From Halobaculum gomorrense (GTDB lineage Archaea; Halobacteriota; Halobacteria; Halobacteriales; Haloferacaceae), in assembly GCF_900129775.1 (NCBI RefSeq), contig NZ_FQWV01000004.1, positions 124,001-188,000 on the forward strand: 64,000 bases of DNA, in the 5' to 3' direction. Below the pieces are notes generated by a model. The model was not told the origin of the DNA. It ran no database searches and saw only the letters and a program-made list of their open reading frames with translations. The position numbers and the translations under genes are program-made. The number at the start of each line of letters is the position of its first letter. The stretch's first letter is position 1. This document shows positions 20,117-28,713 of the stretch, one piece after another.

Positions 20117-20958
20117 GCGTCGTCACCTCCGACATCGACGCCCGCGGTCGCGCCGGCGTCCCCACGGCCGCGGAGGAACTCGATCACCCGCTCGCGCGCG
20201 CCGGCGACCGCGCCGATCACGGTGATCGCGGGCGGTTCGATCCCCGCCTCGTCGCGCACGTCGACGATGTCCGCGAGCGTCCCGGTGGCGACGCGCATGT
20301 CGGGCCAGGTGCCGCGCTCGACCAGCGCGACGGGCGTGGCGGGGGACATCCCGGCGTCGAGCAGCTCGTCGGTGTACAGCGGGAGCTTCCCGACGCCCAT
20401 CAGCACGACGATGGTGCCGCCGGTGGCCACGAGCGCGTCCCAGTCCACGGCCGACTCGTCTTTCGTCGGGTCCTCGTGGCCCGTGACGAACGAGACCGAA
20501 GAGGCGTGGTCGCGGTGGGTCACGGGGATGCCCGCGACGCCGGGGGCGGCGATGGCCGAGGTGACGCCGGGGACGACCTCGAACGGGACGCCGTGGTCGG
20601 CGAGGTGTTCGGCCTCTTCGCCGCCGCGGCCGAAGACGAACGGGTCGCCGCCCTTCAGGCGAACGACGTGGTCGCCCTGGCTGGCGAGTTCGACGAGCCG
20701 GTCGTTCGTGTACTCCTGGCTGGTGCGCTCGCCGCCGGCGCGCTTGCCCACATCCTCGCGCGTGTCCTCGGGGATGGAGCCGAGGATCTCGGGGCCGGGG
20801 AGCTTGTCGTGGAGGACCACGTCGGCCTCGTCGAGCAGCCGCCGGGCCTTCACGGTGAGCAGTTCGGGGTCTCCGGGGCCGGAGCCGACCAGCGAGACGA
20901 AGCCGCCCTCGCGGTCGATCCCGTCGCCGTCGGGCCGAGCGTCGTCGGTGGGGCTCAT
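20113..20958 (-). CDS. cobA: Uroporphyrinogen-III C-methyltransferase
   Basis: Adds two methyls from S-adenosylmethionine to uroporphyrinogen III, making precorrin-2 for siroheme, cobalamin and the Ahb heme route. 281 aa with the family blocks VSLVGSGPGDPELLTVKARRLL (N-terminal signature), VRLKGGDPFVFGRGGEEAEHL (second signature), VPGVTSAIAAPGVAGIPVTHRDHA and SVSFVTGHE. It follows hemC with no gap and overlaps hemD. There is no CysG-type dehydrogenase domain, so precorrin-2 oxidation must be done elsewhere. Confidence 0.95.
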   Translation of the reverse strand: MSPTDDARPDGDGIDREGGFVSLVGSGPGDPELLTVKARRLLDEADVVLHDKLPGPEILGSIPEDTREDVGKRAGGERTSQEYTNDRLVELASQGDHVVRLKGGDPFVFGRGGEEAEHLADHGVPFEVVPGVTSAIAAPGVAGIPVTHRDHASSVSFVTGHEDPTKDESAVDWDALVATGGTIVVLMGVGKLPLYTDELLDAGMSPATPVALVERGTWPDMRVATGTLADIVDVRDEAGIEPPAITVIGAVAGARERVIEFLRGRGDAGATAGVDVGGDDA

Positions 20959-22155
20959 CTACTCGTCGCCCTCCGTCGCGTCGTCCTCGGCGCCGCGCTC
21001 ACGGGTTGCGTCGTCGCCTCGCTGGCCCTCGCCCTCCTCGGCGCGCTTGGCGGTCTCGGTCTCGGCGGCGCGCTCGGCGGCGGCGATGAGTTCGGCGGCG
21101 CCCTGCTCGCGCAGCGACGCGGCGAACTCCGCGGCGGCCTCGCGGTACGTGCGCAGCGGCAGGTCGCGCGTCGCCGCCACCTCGGTGTCGCCGTCGCCCG
21201 ACAGCACGCGGACGCGGGTGCTGACGTGCTCGCCCTGTACGAGCGCGTTGACGCCGATCGGCGCGATGCAGCCGCCGCCCAGCTCGGCGAGGACGGTGCG
21301 CTCGACGCTGGTGGCGACGCGGGTCGGCTCGTGGTCCATCGCCGACCGGATCGTCTCGATCACCTCGGGGTCGCTGGCGGTGACGGCGACGGCGCCCTGG
21401 CCGGGTGCGGGGACGTGCGTCGCGCGGTCGAGGCGTTCGACCTCGTACTCGTCGCGGTAGAACAGGTCCGACCGACGCAGGCCGGCCTCCGCGAGGACGA
21501 TCGCGTCGTACTCGTGGTCGAGTTCGTGTTCGAGCGCGCGGCGCTGGAACTCGGTGAGGTCGTCGAACCACTCCTCGACGGTGCGCTCGTATTCGCGATC
21601 CTCCTCCCGTGCGCCGGGGTCTCCCTTGTGGTCGGCGTCGGCCTCGACGCGGGCCTCGTGTTCGGCTTGGAGATCGGGCGCGATCAGCTTCTGGAGCCGC
21701 GTGTCGACGTTGCCGCGGAGGGGACGGACCTCCAGGTCGGGGCGCTCGGCGAGCACCTGCGCCTTGCGTCGCAGCGACGAGGTGCCGACCACCGAGCCGC
21801 GCGGGAGGTCCGCGAGGTCGCCGCCCTCGCGAGTGACGAGCGCGTCGCCGGCGGGCGCGCGCTCGCCGACGGCGGCGACGACGAGCCCGTCGGGCATCTC
21901 GGTGGGCATGTCCTTCAGCGAGTGGACAGCGGTGTCGACCTCGCCAGCGAGCACGCGCTCGTCGAGCGCGCGCACGAACGCGCCCGTGCGGCCGAGTTCG
22001 GTGATGAGGTCCTCGTCGAGTCGATCCCCCCGCGTCTCGACCTCGACCAACTCCACGTCGCGTCGGCGCGTCGAGAGGTCGTCTCGAACGCCCGCCGCCT
22101 GTCGGAGCGCGAGGTCGGAACCGCGGGTGGCGAGCCGCAGCGTCCCGGTTGTCAT
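20959..22155 (-). CDS. hemC: Porphobilinogen deaminase (hydroxymethylbilane synthase)
   Basis: Polymerises four porphobilinogens into hydroxymethylbilane. 398 aa against ~310 for bacterial HemC. Family blocks: LRLATRGSDLALRQA, AVHSLKDMPTEMPDGL, GTSSLRRKAQ, RPLRGNVDTRL and the cofactor cysteine in LGGGCIAPIGV. A charged insertion of about 50 residues (rich in Glu/Asp, containing VEEWFDDLTEFQRRALEHE) splits domain 2 between NVDTRLQKL and YDAIVLAEAGL, and a ~40-residue acidic tail follows. Start at 22155 gives the normal N-terminus. First gene of hemC-cobA-hemD. Confidence 0.94.
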   Translation of the reverse strand: MTTGTLRLATRGSDLALRQAAGVRDDLSTRRRDVELVEVETRGDRLDEDLITELGRTGAFVRALDERVLAGEVDTAVHSLKDMPTEMPDGLVVAAVGERAPAGDALVTREGGDLADLPRGSVVGTSSLRRKAQVLAERPDLEVRPLRGNVDTRLQKLIAPDLQAEHEARVEADADHKGDPGAREEDREYERTVEEWFDDLTEFQRRALEHELDHEYDAIVLAEAGLRRSDLFYRDEYEVERLDRATHVPAPGQGAVAVTASDPEVIETIRSAMDHEPTRVATSVERTVLAELGGGCIAPIGVNALVQGEHVSTRVRVLSGDGDTEVAATRDLPLRTYREAAAEFAASLREQGAAELIAAAERAAETETAKRAEEGEGQRGDDATRERGAEDDATEGDE

Positions 22156-22274
22156 ACCCGAAACTCCGGCGCCGCCGGGGAAAACGGGTTCGCTTCGCCA
22201 ACACAGCGGGATACGCCACCGTCGCACAGTCACTCCGCGCTCCGCACCATCGCAACCTTCGCCGGACCGGTATC

Positions 22275-22283
22275 GTTTTTACC
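22275..22283 (+). promoter_or_regulatory. TATA-like box of the Arg-rich leader ORF
   Basis: GTTTTTACC is centred 27 bp before the ATG at 22306, the leaderless spacing. A GGAGGAGG run at 22287-22294 also lies between box and start. Confidence 0.5.
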
Positions 22284-22305
22284 GGTGGAGGAGGAACGAT
22301 CGAGT

Positions 22306-22410
22306 ATGACAGCGGACGCCGTCGCTCACGTTCGCGCCTCCTTCGAGCGACGCGTCCGCGGTGCCGCGGCCCGGAGCCGAGTCTCCGCGCCGCGACGACC
22401 GGGCCGCTAG
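22306..22410 (+). CDS. Arginine-rich 34-codon ORF upstream of argG
   Basis: ATG...TAG frame of 34 codons with nine arginines (about 26%), including two Arg-Arg pairs, ending SAPRRPGR. It has a well-placed TATA-like box and ends 127 bp before argG. Its position and composition recall leader peptides that sense amino-acid supply. A GC-rich frame can be Arg-rich by chance, so it may instead be a noncoding leader or a spurious frame. Not a member of any family I recognise. Confidence 0.4.
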   Translation: MTADAVAHVRASFERRVRGAAARSRVSAPRRPGR

Positions 22411-22505
22411 GCCCACACACCATCACCCTCTCGTCGGTCCGACCCGCTCGCCTTCCTCCGGGTAGCGTGCAGTCCGCAATTAATTTTCGTAGCTATCAAG
22501 CGCCG

Positions 22506-22513
22506 AATTTATG
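22506..22513 (+). promoter_or_regulatory. TATA-like box of argG
   Basis: AATTTATG is centred ~29 bp before the argG ATG, fitting a leaderless arginine operon transcript. The AT-rich patch just upstream (22474-22495) is a candidate regulator site. Confidence 0.6.
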
Positions 22514-22537
22514 GGTGTCCGCGTTCGAGCGTGGAGT

Positions 22538-23788
22538 ATGACGAAACGCGTTGCGCTCGCATTCAGCGGTGGACTCGACACGACTGTCTGCGTCCCGCTC
22601 CTCGAGGAGGAGTACGGCTACGACGAGGTCGTCGGCGTCACCGTCGACGTGGGCCAGCCCGCCGAGGAGTTCGACGAGGCCGAGGAGACCGCGCAGGCGC
22701 TCGACCTGGAGCACTACGTCGTCGACGCGAAGACGGAGTTCGCGGAGCTGTGTTTCGACTCCGTGCGCGCGAACGCGACCTACCAGGGCTACCCGCTCGG
22801 GACGGCGCTCGCGCGCCCCGTGATCGCGGAGGCGATTTTGGGGGTCGCCGAGGAGCACGACTGCGACGCCCTCGCCCACGGCTGTACCGGGAAGGGGAAC
22901 GACCAACTGCGCTTCGAGACGGTGTGGCGCGCCTCCGACAAGGAAGTCATCGCGCCCGTTCGCGAACTCGGCCTCACCCGCGAGTGGGAGATCGAGTACG
23001 CCGACGAGAAGGGCCTCCCTGTCGAGGGCGGCAACGAGGGCGCGTGGTCGATCGACACGAACCTCTGGTCGCGCTCGGTCGAGGGCGACGACCTCGAGGA
23101 CCCAACGTACGTCCCGCCGGAGGACATCTACGACTGGACGACGACGCCCGGCGAGGTCGAGGGCGAGGAGCTCGTCGAGATCGGCTTCGAAATGGGGTAC
23201 CCGGTCACGCTGAACGGGGAGGCGGTCGACTCGGTTGAGCTCATCGAGGAACTCAACGAGATCGCGGGCGCGTACGGCGTCGGCCGCACCGACATGATGG
23301 AAGACCGCATGCTCGGGCTGAAGGTGCGTGAGAACTACGAGCACCCCGCGGCGACCGTCCTCCTGACGGCCCACGAGGCGCTCGAACAGCTCGTGTTCAC
23401 GAAAAGCGAGCGCGATTTCAAGCAGCAGATCGACGACCAGTGGGCCCAGCAGGGGTACAAGGGCCTCGTCAACTCCCCGCTCGTGAACTCCCTGGAGGGC
23501 TACCTCGACGCCGGCCAGGAGAAGGTCACCGGCACGGTCACTGTCAAGCTGCAGGGCGGGCAGTGCCGCCCGGTCGCGCGCGACTCCGACTACGGCGTTT
23601 ACTCCGAGTCGGCCGCCTCCTTCAACACCGAGACGGTCGACGGCATCGAGCAGGCCGACGCGACGGGCGTCGCCAAGTATCACGGCTTCCAGGAGCGCCT
23701 CGCGAACCGCGTGCTGGAGAACGTGAAGACCGGCGAGAACGGCGAGACGCTGGCGGCCGATGGCAGCGGCGACGAACCGGAGGAGTGA
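22538..23788 (+). CDS. argG: Argininosuccinate synthase
   Basis: Joins citrulline and aspartate with ATP. 416 aa. The ATP pyrophosphatase P-loop is AFSGGLDTT at residues 8-16; ALAHGCTGKGNDQLRFE binds citrulline/aspartate and is an ArgG signature; EGGNEGAWSIDTNLWSRSVEGDDLEDP is the second. The C-terminal helix (FQERLANRVLENVK) and Asp/Glu tail are normal. Three bases separate it from argH, so they are cotranscribed. Confidence 0.97.
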   Translation: MTKRVALAFSGGLDTTVCVPLLEEEYGYDEVVGVTVDVGQPAEEFDEAEETAQALDLEHYVVDAKTEFAELCFDSVRANATYQGYPLGTALARPVIAEAILGVAEEHDCDALAHGCTGKGNDQLRFETVWRASDKEVIAPVRELGLTREWEIEYADEKGLPVEGGNEGAWSIDTNLWSRSVEGDDLEDPTYVPPEDIYDWTTTPGEVEGEELVEIGFEMGYPVTLNGEAVDSVELIEELNEIAGAYGVGRTDMMEDRMLGLKVRENYEHPAATVLLTAHEALEQLVFTKSERDFKQQIDDQWAQQGYKGLVNSPLVNSLEGYLDAGQEKVTGTVTVKLQGGQCRPVARDSDYGVYSESAASFNTETVDGIEQADATGVAKYHGFQERLANRVLENVKTGENGETLAADGSGDEPEE

Positions 23789-23791
23789 TCG

Positions 23792-25291
23792 ATGACCGAC
23801 GGCGAGGAACCGACAGCGGGTGATGCCGCCGACGCCGAGACGGTCGTCCGCCGCGACCGCTTCGCGGGCGGCCCGGCCCGCGGCTTCATGTCGAGCCTCG
23901 CGGCCGACGAGCGCATCTTCGCCGCCGACCTCGCGGTCGACCGCGCGCACACGGTGATGCTCGCCGAGCAGGATATCGTCGCCGCCGACGAGGCCGCCGA
24001 GATCCTCTCTGGGCTCGACGCCGTCGAGGCCGCCGGCCACGGCGCCCTCCCCGACGGGGAGGACGTCCACGAGGCCATCGAGAGCGCGGTCGTCGCCGAG
24101 GTCGGCGCCGTCGGCGGGAAGATGCACACCGCGCGCTCGCGCAATGACGAGGTCGCGACCTGCATCCGCCACCGCTACCGCGCGGACCTCCTCGACGCCG
24201 CAGAGGCGACACTGGCGCTGCGCGAGGCGCTGCTGGAGGCGGCGGCCGAGCACACGGACACGGTCATGCCGGGGTTCACCCACCGGCAGTACGCCCAGCC
24301 CGTCACCGTCGGTCACTTCCTGTCGTCGTACGCGGGCGCGGTCGAGCGGGACACGGCCCGCCTGCTCGCGGCGTTCGACCGGACGAACGAGTCGCCGCTG
24401 GGCGGCGCGGCGTTCGCGGGCACCACCTTCGACATCGACCGCGAGCGGACGGCCGAGCTGCTCGGATTCGACGGCGTCGTCGAGAACGCCACCGACGCCG
24501 GCTCCGCGCGCGACTTCCTCGTCGAGGGAACCGCCGCGCTTGCGACCCTGACGGCGACGCTGTCGGGGCTGTCGGCCGACCTGATCGAGCACGCGAAGGA
24601 CGGCTACTTCGTGCCATCGGACGACTACGCCTCGACCTCGTCGATCATGCCCCAGAAGGTGAACCCCGACACGCTCGAACTCGCCCGCGCGGTCACGGGC
24701 GACGTGTCGGGAGACCTCGCGGGGCTGCTGACGACGTTGAAGGGCCTCCCGCGCGCGTACAACCGTGACCTCCAGCGCGCGACGCCCCACGCCTGGGACG
24801 CCGTCGACGACGCGACCGAGGCGACTACGGTCGTCGCCGGCGCGGTCGCGACGGGCGAGTGGGACGCGGAGGCGTGCGCCGCCGACGCGGGCGCCGGTTT
24901 CTCGACGGCGACGGGCGTCGCCGACGCGCTGGCGTCGGCGGGCATCCCGTTTCGGACGGCCCACGAGGTCGTCGCTGAGGCCGCCGCCAGCGCGCCCGAC
25001 GACGCGGATCCGGAGACGCTCGCCGCAAATCTTGACACGGCCGCACAGGAAGTACTCGGGGAGTCCCTCTACGAGCGCGTGAGCCGCGAGGACCTGTCGA
25101 CCGCGCTCGATCCGGTCGGGAGCGTCGCCGCCCGCGCCTCGCACGGCGGCCCCGCGCCCGACGCCGTGGCCGACTCTCTCGCGCGCATGACCGAGACGCA
25201 CGACGACCACGAGGCCGCGCTCGCGGCTCGCCACGACGCGCTGGCGGCCGCCGAAACGGATTTGACCGACGCGGTCAACGCGTACACCTGA
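23792..25291 (+). CDS. argH: Argininosuccinate lyase
   Basis: Splits argininosuccinate into arginine and fumarate. 499 aa, fumarase/aspartase superfamily: MHTARSRNDEV (substrate binding), FTHRQYAQPVTVGH with the catalytic His region, and the mobile signature loop SSIMPQKVNPDTLE containing the catalytic Ser and Lys. LPRAYNRDLQRATPHAWDAVD is another lyase block. The acidic N-terminus and the ~60-residue helical tail are typical of haloarchaeal versions. Tightly linked to argG. Confidence 0.97.
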   Translation: MTDGEEPTAGDAADAETVVRRDRFAGGPARGFMSSLAADERIFAADLAVDRAHTVMLAEQDIVAADEAAEILSGLDAVEAAGHGALPDGEDVHEAIESAVVAEVGAVGGKMHTARSRNDEVATCIRHRYRADLLDAAEATLALREALLEAAAEHTDTVMPGFTHRQYAQPVTVGHFLSSYAGAVERDTARLLAAFDRTNESPLGGAAFAGTTFDIDRERTAELLGFDGVVENATDAGSARDFLVEGTAALATLTATLSGLSADLIEHAKDGYFVPSDDYASTSSIMPQKVNPDTLELARAVTGDVSGDLAGLLTTLKGLPRAYNRDLQRATPHAWDAVDDATEATTVVAGAVATGEWDAEACAADAGAGFSTATGVADALASAGIPFRTAHEVVAEAAASAPDDADPETLAANLDTAAQEVLGESLYERVSREDLSTALDPVGSVAARASHGGPAPDAVADSLARMTETHDDHEAALAARHDALAAAETDLTDAVNAYT

Positions 25292-25687
25292 CCGCGACGA
25301 TACCACGACATACCACGGCCCACACCGACACCGCATCCATGACCCGCCTCCGCCGACGCCGACCGCTCGCCCGACCGCGAGCGGCCGCTCCGTCGAGTGG
25401 TCGACCGCCGCAACCGTCACGACTCCCGCGACGGCCACGACGACGACCGCGAGGGGGTATCCGACCGCGACCGTCGCCGCGTCCGGTCCCGGCCACCGCC
25501 CCCCGCCCGCCGGCGGCGGTGGCCCCGCCGGCCCCTCTCGGGGCCTCAACCACACAGATTTCGAACACCGGATTCGAGATCCGCGCCGACCCGTCCGCTC
25601 CCGCCCGATAGCGACGACTGCGGCATTATTTTTCTCTTATAAAATCGACGGATTAAAGTCCGATAGCGAGGTACTGGTGAGTACACC
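25292..25687. other. Intergenic region before argW
   Basis: About 400 bp, GC- and CCG-rich in the first 300 bases with no supportable gene on either strand; the last 70 bp turn AT-rich and hold the argW promoter. Confidence 0.55.
25637..25644 (+). promoter_or_regulatory. TATA box of the argW operon
   Basis: TTATAAAA, preceded by a T-rich stretch, is the clearest TATA box in the window. It is ~47 bp before the argW ATG, predicting a ~20-nt leader that carries GAGGTACTGGTGAG as a possible ribosome-binding site. Confidence 0.65.
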
Positions 25688-25858
25688 ATGACCGAAGCCG
25701 AATGCGTCGAGTGCGGGGGCACGGTGGCCCTGCACGACGACCTGGAGATCGGAGAGATCGTCGACTGTGAAACGTGCGGCGCCGAACTGGAGGTCGTCGA
25801 CGTCTCCCCGCCGGTCCTCGATCGAGCCCCGGAGCTCGAAGAGGACTGGGGGGAGTAA
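25688..25858 (+). CDS. argW: Amino-group carrier protein LysW/ArgW
   Basis: 56-aa acidic carrier. Two zinc-binding pairs are present, CVECGG (residues 6-11) and CETCGA (27-32). The C-terminus ends EEDWGE, matching the EDWGE motif of LysW proteins; the gamma-carboxyl of the terminal Glu takes the alpha-amino group of glutamate (or 2-aminoadipate). In haloarchaea the carrier serves ornithine/arginine synthesis. One base separates its stop from the argX ATG. It heads the argW-X-C-B-D-E operon. Confidence 0.96.
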   Translation: MTEAECVECGGTVALHDDLEIGEIVDCETCGAELEVVDVSPPVLDRAPELEEDWGE

Positions 25859-25859
25859 G

Positions 25860-26735
25860 ATGAAGATCGGCCTGCTCTACTCCCGGATCCGGAAAGACGA
25901 GAAGCTCCTCCTCTCGGAGCTCCGCGAGCGCGGCCACGAGGTCGCGAAGATCGACGTGCGCACGCAGCGGTTCGGCCTCGACGAGACGACCGCGGAGGTC
26001 GCCGACTGCGACCTGGTGATCGACCGCTGTCTCGCCACCTCGCGCTCGCTGTACGCGACGCGCTTCCTGTCGGCGTACGGCGTCCCGGTAATCAACAGTC
26101 CCGAGACCGCCGCCGTCTGCGCGGACAAGGTGAAAAACAGCCTCGCGCTTGAGGCGGCGGGCATCCCGACGCCAGCGACGGAGGTCGCGTTCACGACGGA
26201 GGCCGCGATGGACGCTATCGAGGAGTTCGGCTACCCGTGCGTGATCAAGCCGGTCGTCGGCTCGTGGGGCAGGCTGATGGCGAAGATTGACTCCGAGAAC
26301 GCCGCCGAGGCGATCTTAGAGCACAAGGCGACGCTCGGCCACTACGAGCACAAGGTGTTCTACGTGCAGGAGTACGTCGACAAGCCCGGCCGCGACATCC
26401 GCGTGCTGGCCTGCGACGGGGAGCCCGTCGCCGCGATGACGCGCACCTCCGAGCACTGGCTCACCAACGCCGCGAAGGGCGGCGAGACGGCCGAGTTCGA
26501 GCTCGACGACGAGGCGAAGGAACTCGTGGCGACCGCGAGCGACGCGGTCGGCGGCGGCCTCCTGGGTGTGGATCTCATGGAGACGGCCGACGGCGAGTAC
26601 ACCGTTCACGAGGTGAACCACACGGTCGAGTTCAAGGCGCTGAACGAGGCGAGCGCGGTCGACGTGCCTGCGGCGGTCGTCGACTGGCTCGAACTGAAGG
26701 CGGAGGCGGCGAACGAAGCCGTGATGGCGGTATGA
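25860..26735 (+). CDS. argX: Glutamate-ArgW ligase
   Basis: ATP-grasp (RimK-type) ligase that couples glutamate to the C-terminal Glu of ArgW, 291 aa. Features: MKIGLLYSRIRKDEKLLLSEL N-terminal lobe, YPCVIKPVVGSWGRLMAKI (ATP-binding lysine and flexible loop), FYVQEYVDKPGRDIRVLACDG and the metal-binding GVDLMETADGEYTVHEVNHTVEF with EVN. The GSWGR loop and context with argC/argB/argD argue for the glutamate-specific ArgX form rather than lysine-pathway LysX, but specificity cannot be proven by eye. ATG at 25860; 4-bp overlap with argC. Confidence 0.94.
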   Translation: MKIGLLYSRIRKDEKLLLSELRERGHEVAKIDVRTQRFGLDETTAEVADCDLVIDRCLATSRSLYATRFLSAYGVPVINSPETAAVCADKVKNSLALEAAGIPTPATEVAFTTEAAMDAIEEFGYPCVIKPVVGSWGRLMAKIDSENAAEAILEHKATLGHYEHKVFYVQEYVDKPGRDIRVLACDGEPVAAMTRTSEHWLTNAAKGGETAEFELDDEAKELVATASDAVGGGLLGVDLMETADGEYTVHEVNHTVEFKALNEASAVDVPAAVVDWLELKAEAANEAVMAV

Positions 26736-27781
26736 CCGACGCCGACCAACTCACTGCCTCCGTCGTCGGCGCGTCCGGCTTCGCGGGCGGCGAGCTGTGT
26801 CGCCTGCTGACCGGCCATCCCGACTTCGAGCTCGCGCAGGCGACGAGCCGCGAGTACGAGAACAAGACGCTCGGCTACGTCCACCCCAACCTCCGCGGCG
26901 TCGACGTACGCTTCTCCTCGCCCGAGGACCTCGACTCTGTGGATGTGCTGTTCGCCTCCACCCCCCACGGCGTCTCGATGGAGCACATCAACGCCTTCCG
27001 CGACGCCGCGGGCACCGTGGTCGACCTCTCGGCGGATTTCCGGCTGGAGGAGGAGGCAGACTACGACGAGTGGTATGACGGCCACACCGCGCCCGAGCAC
27101 CTCGCGGACGCCGCGTACGCGCTCCCCGAATTGGGCCGCGAGAAGCTCGCGGGCGCTGACCTCATCGCCTCCGGCGGCTGCAACGCCACGGCGACGATGC
27201 TGGCGCTGAAGCCGCTGGTCGATTCGGGCGTGATCACGCCCGACGACCGGGTGGTCGCCGACCTGAAGGTCGGTTCCTCGGAGGGCGGCGCCGGCGGCGG
27301 CGCCGCCTCCAGCCACCCGGAGCGGTCGGGCGTCGTGCGCCCGTACGCGCCGACGGGGCACCGCCACGAGGCGGAGATTCAGCAGGAACTGGGCCTGTCG
27401 CTGTCGTTCACCGTCCACGCGGTCGACATGACCCGCGGGGCGGCGGCGACGTGCCACGCCTTCCCCGCGGATCGCGTCACCACGGGCGACCTGTGGGGCG
27501 CCTACCGCGAGGCGTACGACGACGAGCCGTTCGTCCGCCTCGTCGCCGGCGGCGGCGGCGTGTACCGCTACCCCGAGCCGAAGGCCGTGGCCGGGACGAA
27601 CTACGCCGAGGTCGGCTTCGAGCTCGACCCCGCGAATGGCCGCGTGGTCGCGTTTTCGGCCATCGACAACGTGATCAAGGGCGCGGCGGGGCAGGCGGTC
27701 CACGCCGCGAACGTCGCGCTCGGGCTCGACGAGACGGCCGGCTTGGAGTTCCAGGGGCTCCACCCCGTGGGCGCGCCGTGA
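26732..27781 (+). CDS. argC: ArgW-gamma-glutamyl-phosphate reductase
   Basis: NADPH-dependent reductase making the semialdehyde on the ArgW carrier, 349 aa. The Rossmann start is ASVVGASGFAGGELCRLLTGHPDF; the catalytic Cys is in SGGCNATATML; the HRHEAEI and FTVHAVDMTRGAAATCHAF blocks are family signatures. SSEGGAGGGAASSHPE is the loop found in ArgC of the LysW system. Overlaps argX and argB by 4 bp each. Confidence 0.95.
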   Translation: MTDADQLTASVVGASGFAGGELCRLLTGHPDFELAQATSREYENKTLGYVHPNLRGVDVRFSSPEDLDSVDVLFASTPHGVSMEHINAFRDAAGTVVDLSADFRLEEEADYDEWYDGHTAPEHLADAAYALPELGREKLAGADLIASGGCNATATMLALKPLVDSGVITPDDRVVADLKVGSSEGGAGGGAASSHPERSGVVRPYAPTGHRHEAEIQQELGLSLSFTVHAVDMTRGAAATCHAFPADRVTTGDLWGAYREAYDDEPFVRLVAGGGGVYRYPEPKAVAGTNYAEVGFELDPANGRVVAFSAIDNVIKGAAGQAVHAANVALGLDETAGLEFQGLHPVGAP

Positions 27782-28713
27782 CCGGTTTCGGATCGGCGCC
27801 GCTGGCAGACGGCTCCGGCGAGGTTCCCCCGGTGGTCGTGAAACTGGGCGGCGCGCGCGCGGTCGACCCCGCGGGCGCCGTCGGTGACGTGGCCCACCTC
27901 GTCGCCAACGGTCGCAGCGTGGTCGTCGTCCACGGCGGGTCGACCGCCGTCGACGACCTGCTTGACCGCCTCGGCATCGAGTCGGAGTACGTCGAGACGC
28001 CCTCGGGCGTCACCGGCCGCTTCACCGACGCCGAGACGATGGAGGCGTTCACGATGGCGATGGCGGGGCAGGTGAACACCGACCTCGTCACCGCGATGAA
28101 GAACGCCGGCGTCGACGCGGTCGGCCTCTCCGGCGTCGACGGCGGCCTCCTCACCGGGCCGCGCAAGTCGGCGGTTCGCGTCGTCGAAGACGGGAAGAAG
28201 AAAATCAAACGCGGCGACCACTCGGGCACCCCCAAACGGGTCAACGACGGCCTGCTCGACACGCTGCTGGCGGACGGCTACACGCCCGTCGTCTCCCCGC
28301 CGATGTTCGGCATGGAGTCCGAGAGCGAGGGGACGCCGGTGAACACCGACGCCGACCGCGCGGCCGCGGCGGTCGCTGGCGGACTCGGCGCGGAGTTGGT
28401 GATCCTGACGGACGTGGCCGGCGTGTACGCCGACCCGGACGACCCCGACACCCTGATCGAGTCGGTCGCCACCGAGGCGGCGTACGACGCGCTCACCGAC
28501 GCGGCGGAGGGCTTCATGACCCGGAAGGTGATGGCGGCGACCGAGGCGCTGGAGTCCGGCGCCGCGGCGGTCACTGTCGCCGACGCGAACGTCCGCGACC
28601 CCATCCTCGCTGCCCTCGACGAGGCGGGGACGCGCATCGAGCGCTCGGCGGTAGTGGACGAGAACGCGGGCGGGGATGGCGACGCCGTCGCCGAGACGGA
28701 GGTGGACGGATGA
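27778..28713 (+). CDS. argB: ArgW-gamma-glutamate kinase
   Basis: Amino-acid kinase that phosphorylates the ArgW-bound glutamate, 311 aa. Nucleotide and phosphate loops: VVVKLGGARA and VVVVHGGSTAVDDL; EYVETPSGVTGRFTDAETMEAFTMAMAGQVNTDLV binds the carrier-linked substrate; NTDADRAAAAVAGGLGAELVILTDVAGVY and GFMTRKVMAATEAL are kinase signatures. The start is the GTG overlapping argC's TGA; the acidic Gly-rich N-terminus is extended by ~15 residues. Related to LysZ. Confidence 0.95.
   Translation: MTGFGSAPLADGSGEVPPVVVKLGGARAVDPAGAVGDVAHLVANGRSVVVVHGGSTAVDDLLDRLGIESEYVETPSGVTGRFTDAETMEAFTMAMAGQVNTDLVTAMKNAGVDAVGLSGVDGGLLTGPRKSAVRVVEDGKKKIKRGDHSGTPKRVNDGLLDTLLADGYTPVVSPPMFGMESESEGTPVNTDADRAAAAVAGGLGAELVILTDVAGVYADPDDPDTLIESVATEAAYDALTDAAEGFMTRKVMAATEALESGAAAVTVADANVRDPILAALDEAGTRIERSAVVDENAGGDGDAVAETEVDG

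Larger units (their letters stand above)
22156..22537. other. Intergenic region between hemC and argG
   Basis: Divergent control region of 382 bp. It contains the hemC promoter area (CCGTTTTCCCC ~26 bp before hemC on the minus strand), a leaderless-type promoter and 34-codon ORF at 22275-22410, an AT-rich patch (CAATTAATTTTCGTAGC, 22474-22495) and the argG TATA-like box at 22506. Confidence 0.6.

Noticed and set aside
22496-25555. 1019-codon minus-strand frame antisense to argG and argH
   Set aside because: A mirror of two well-supported enzymes. Its upstream end looks membrane-like only because GAC/GCC repeats read as Val and Ala on the other strand, and there is no separate stop or promoter.
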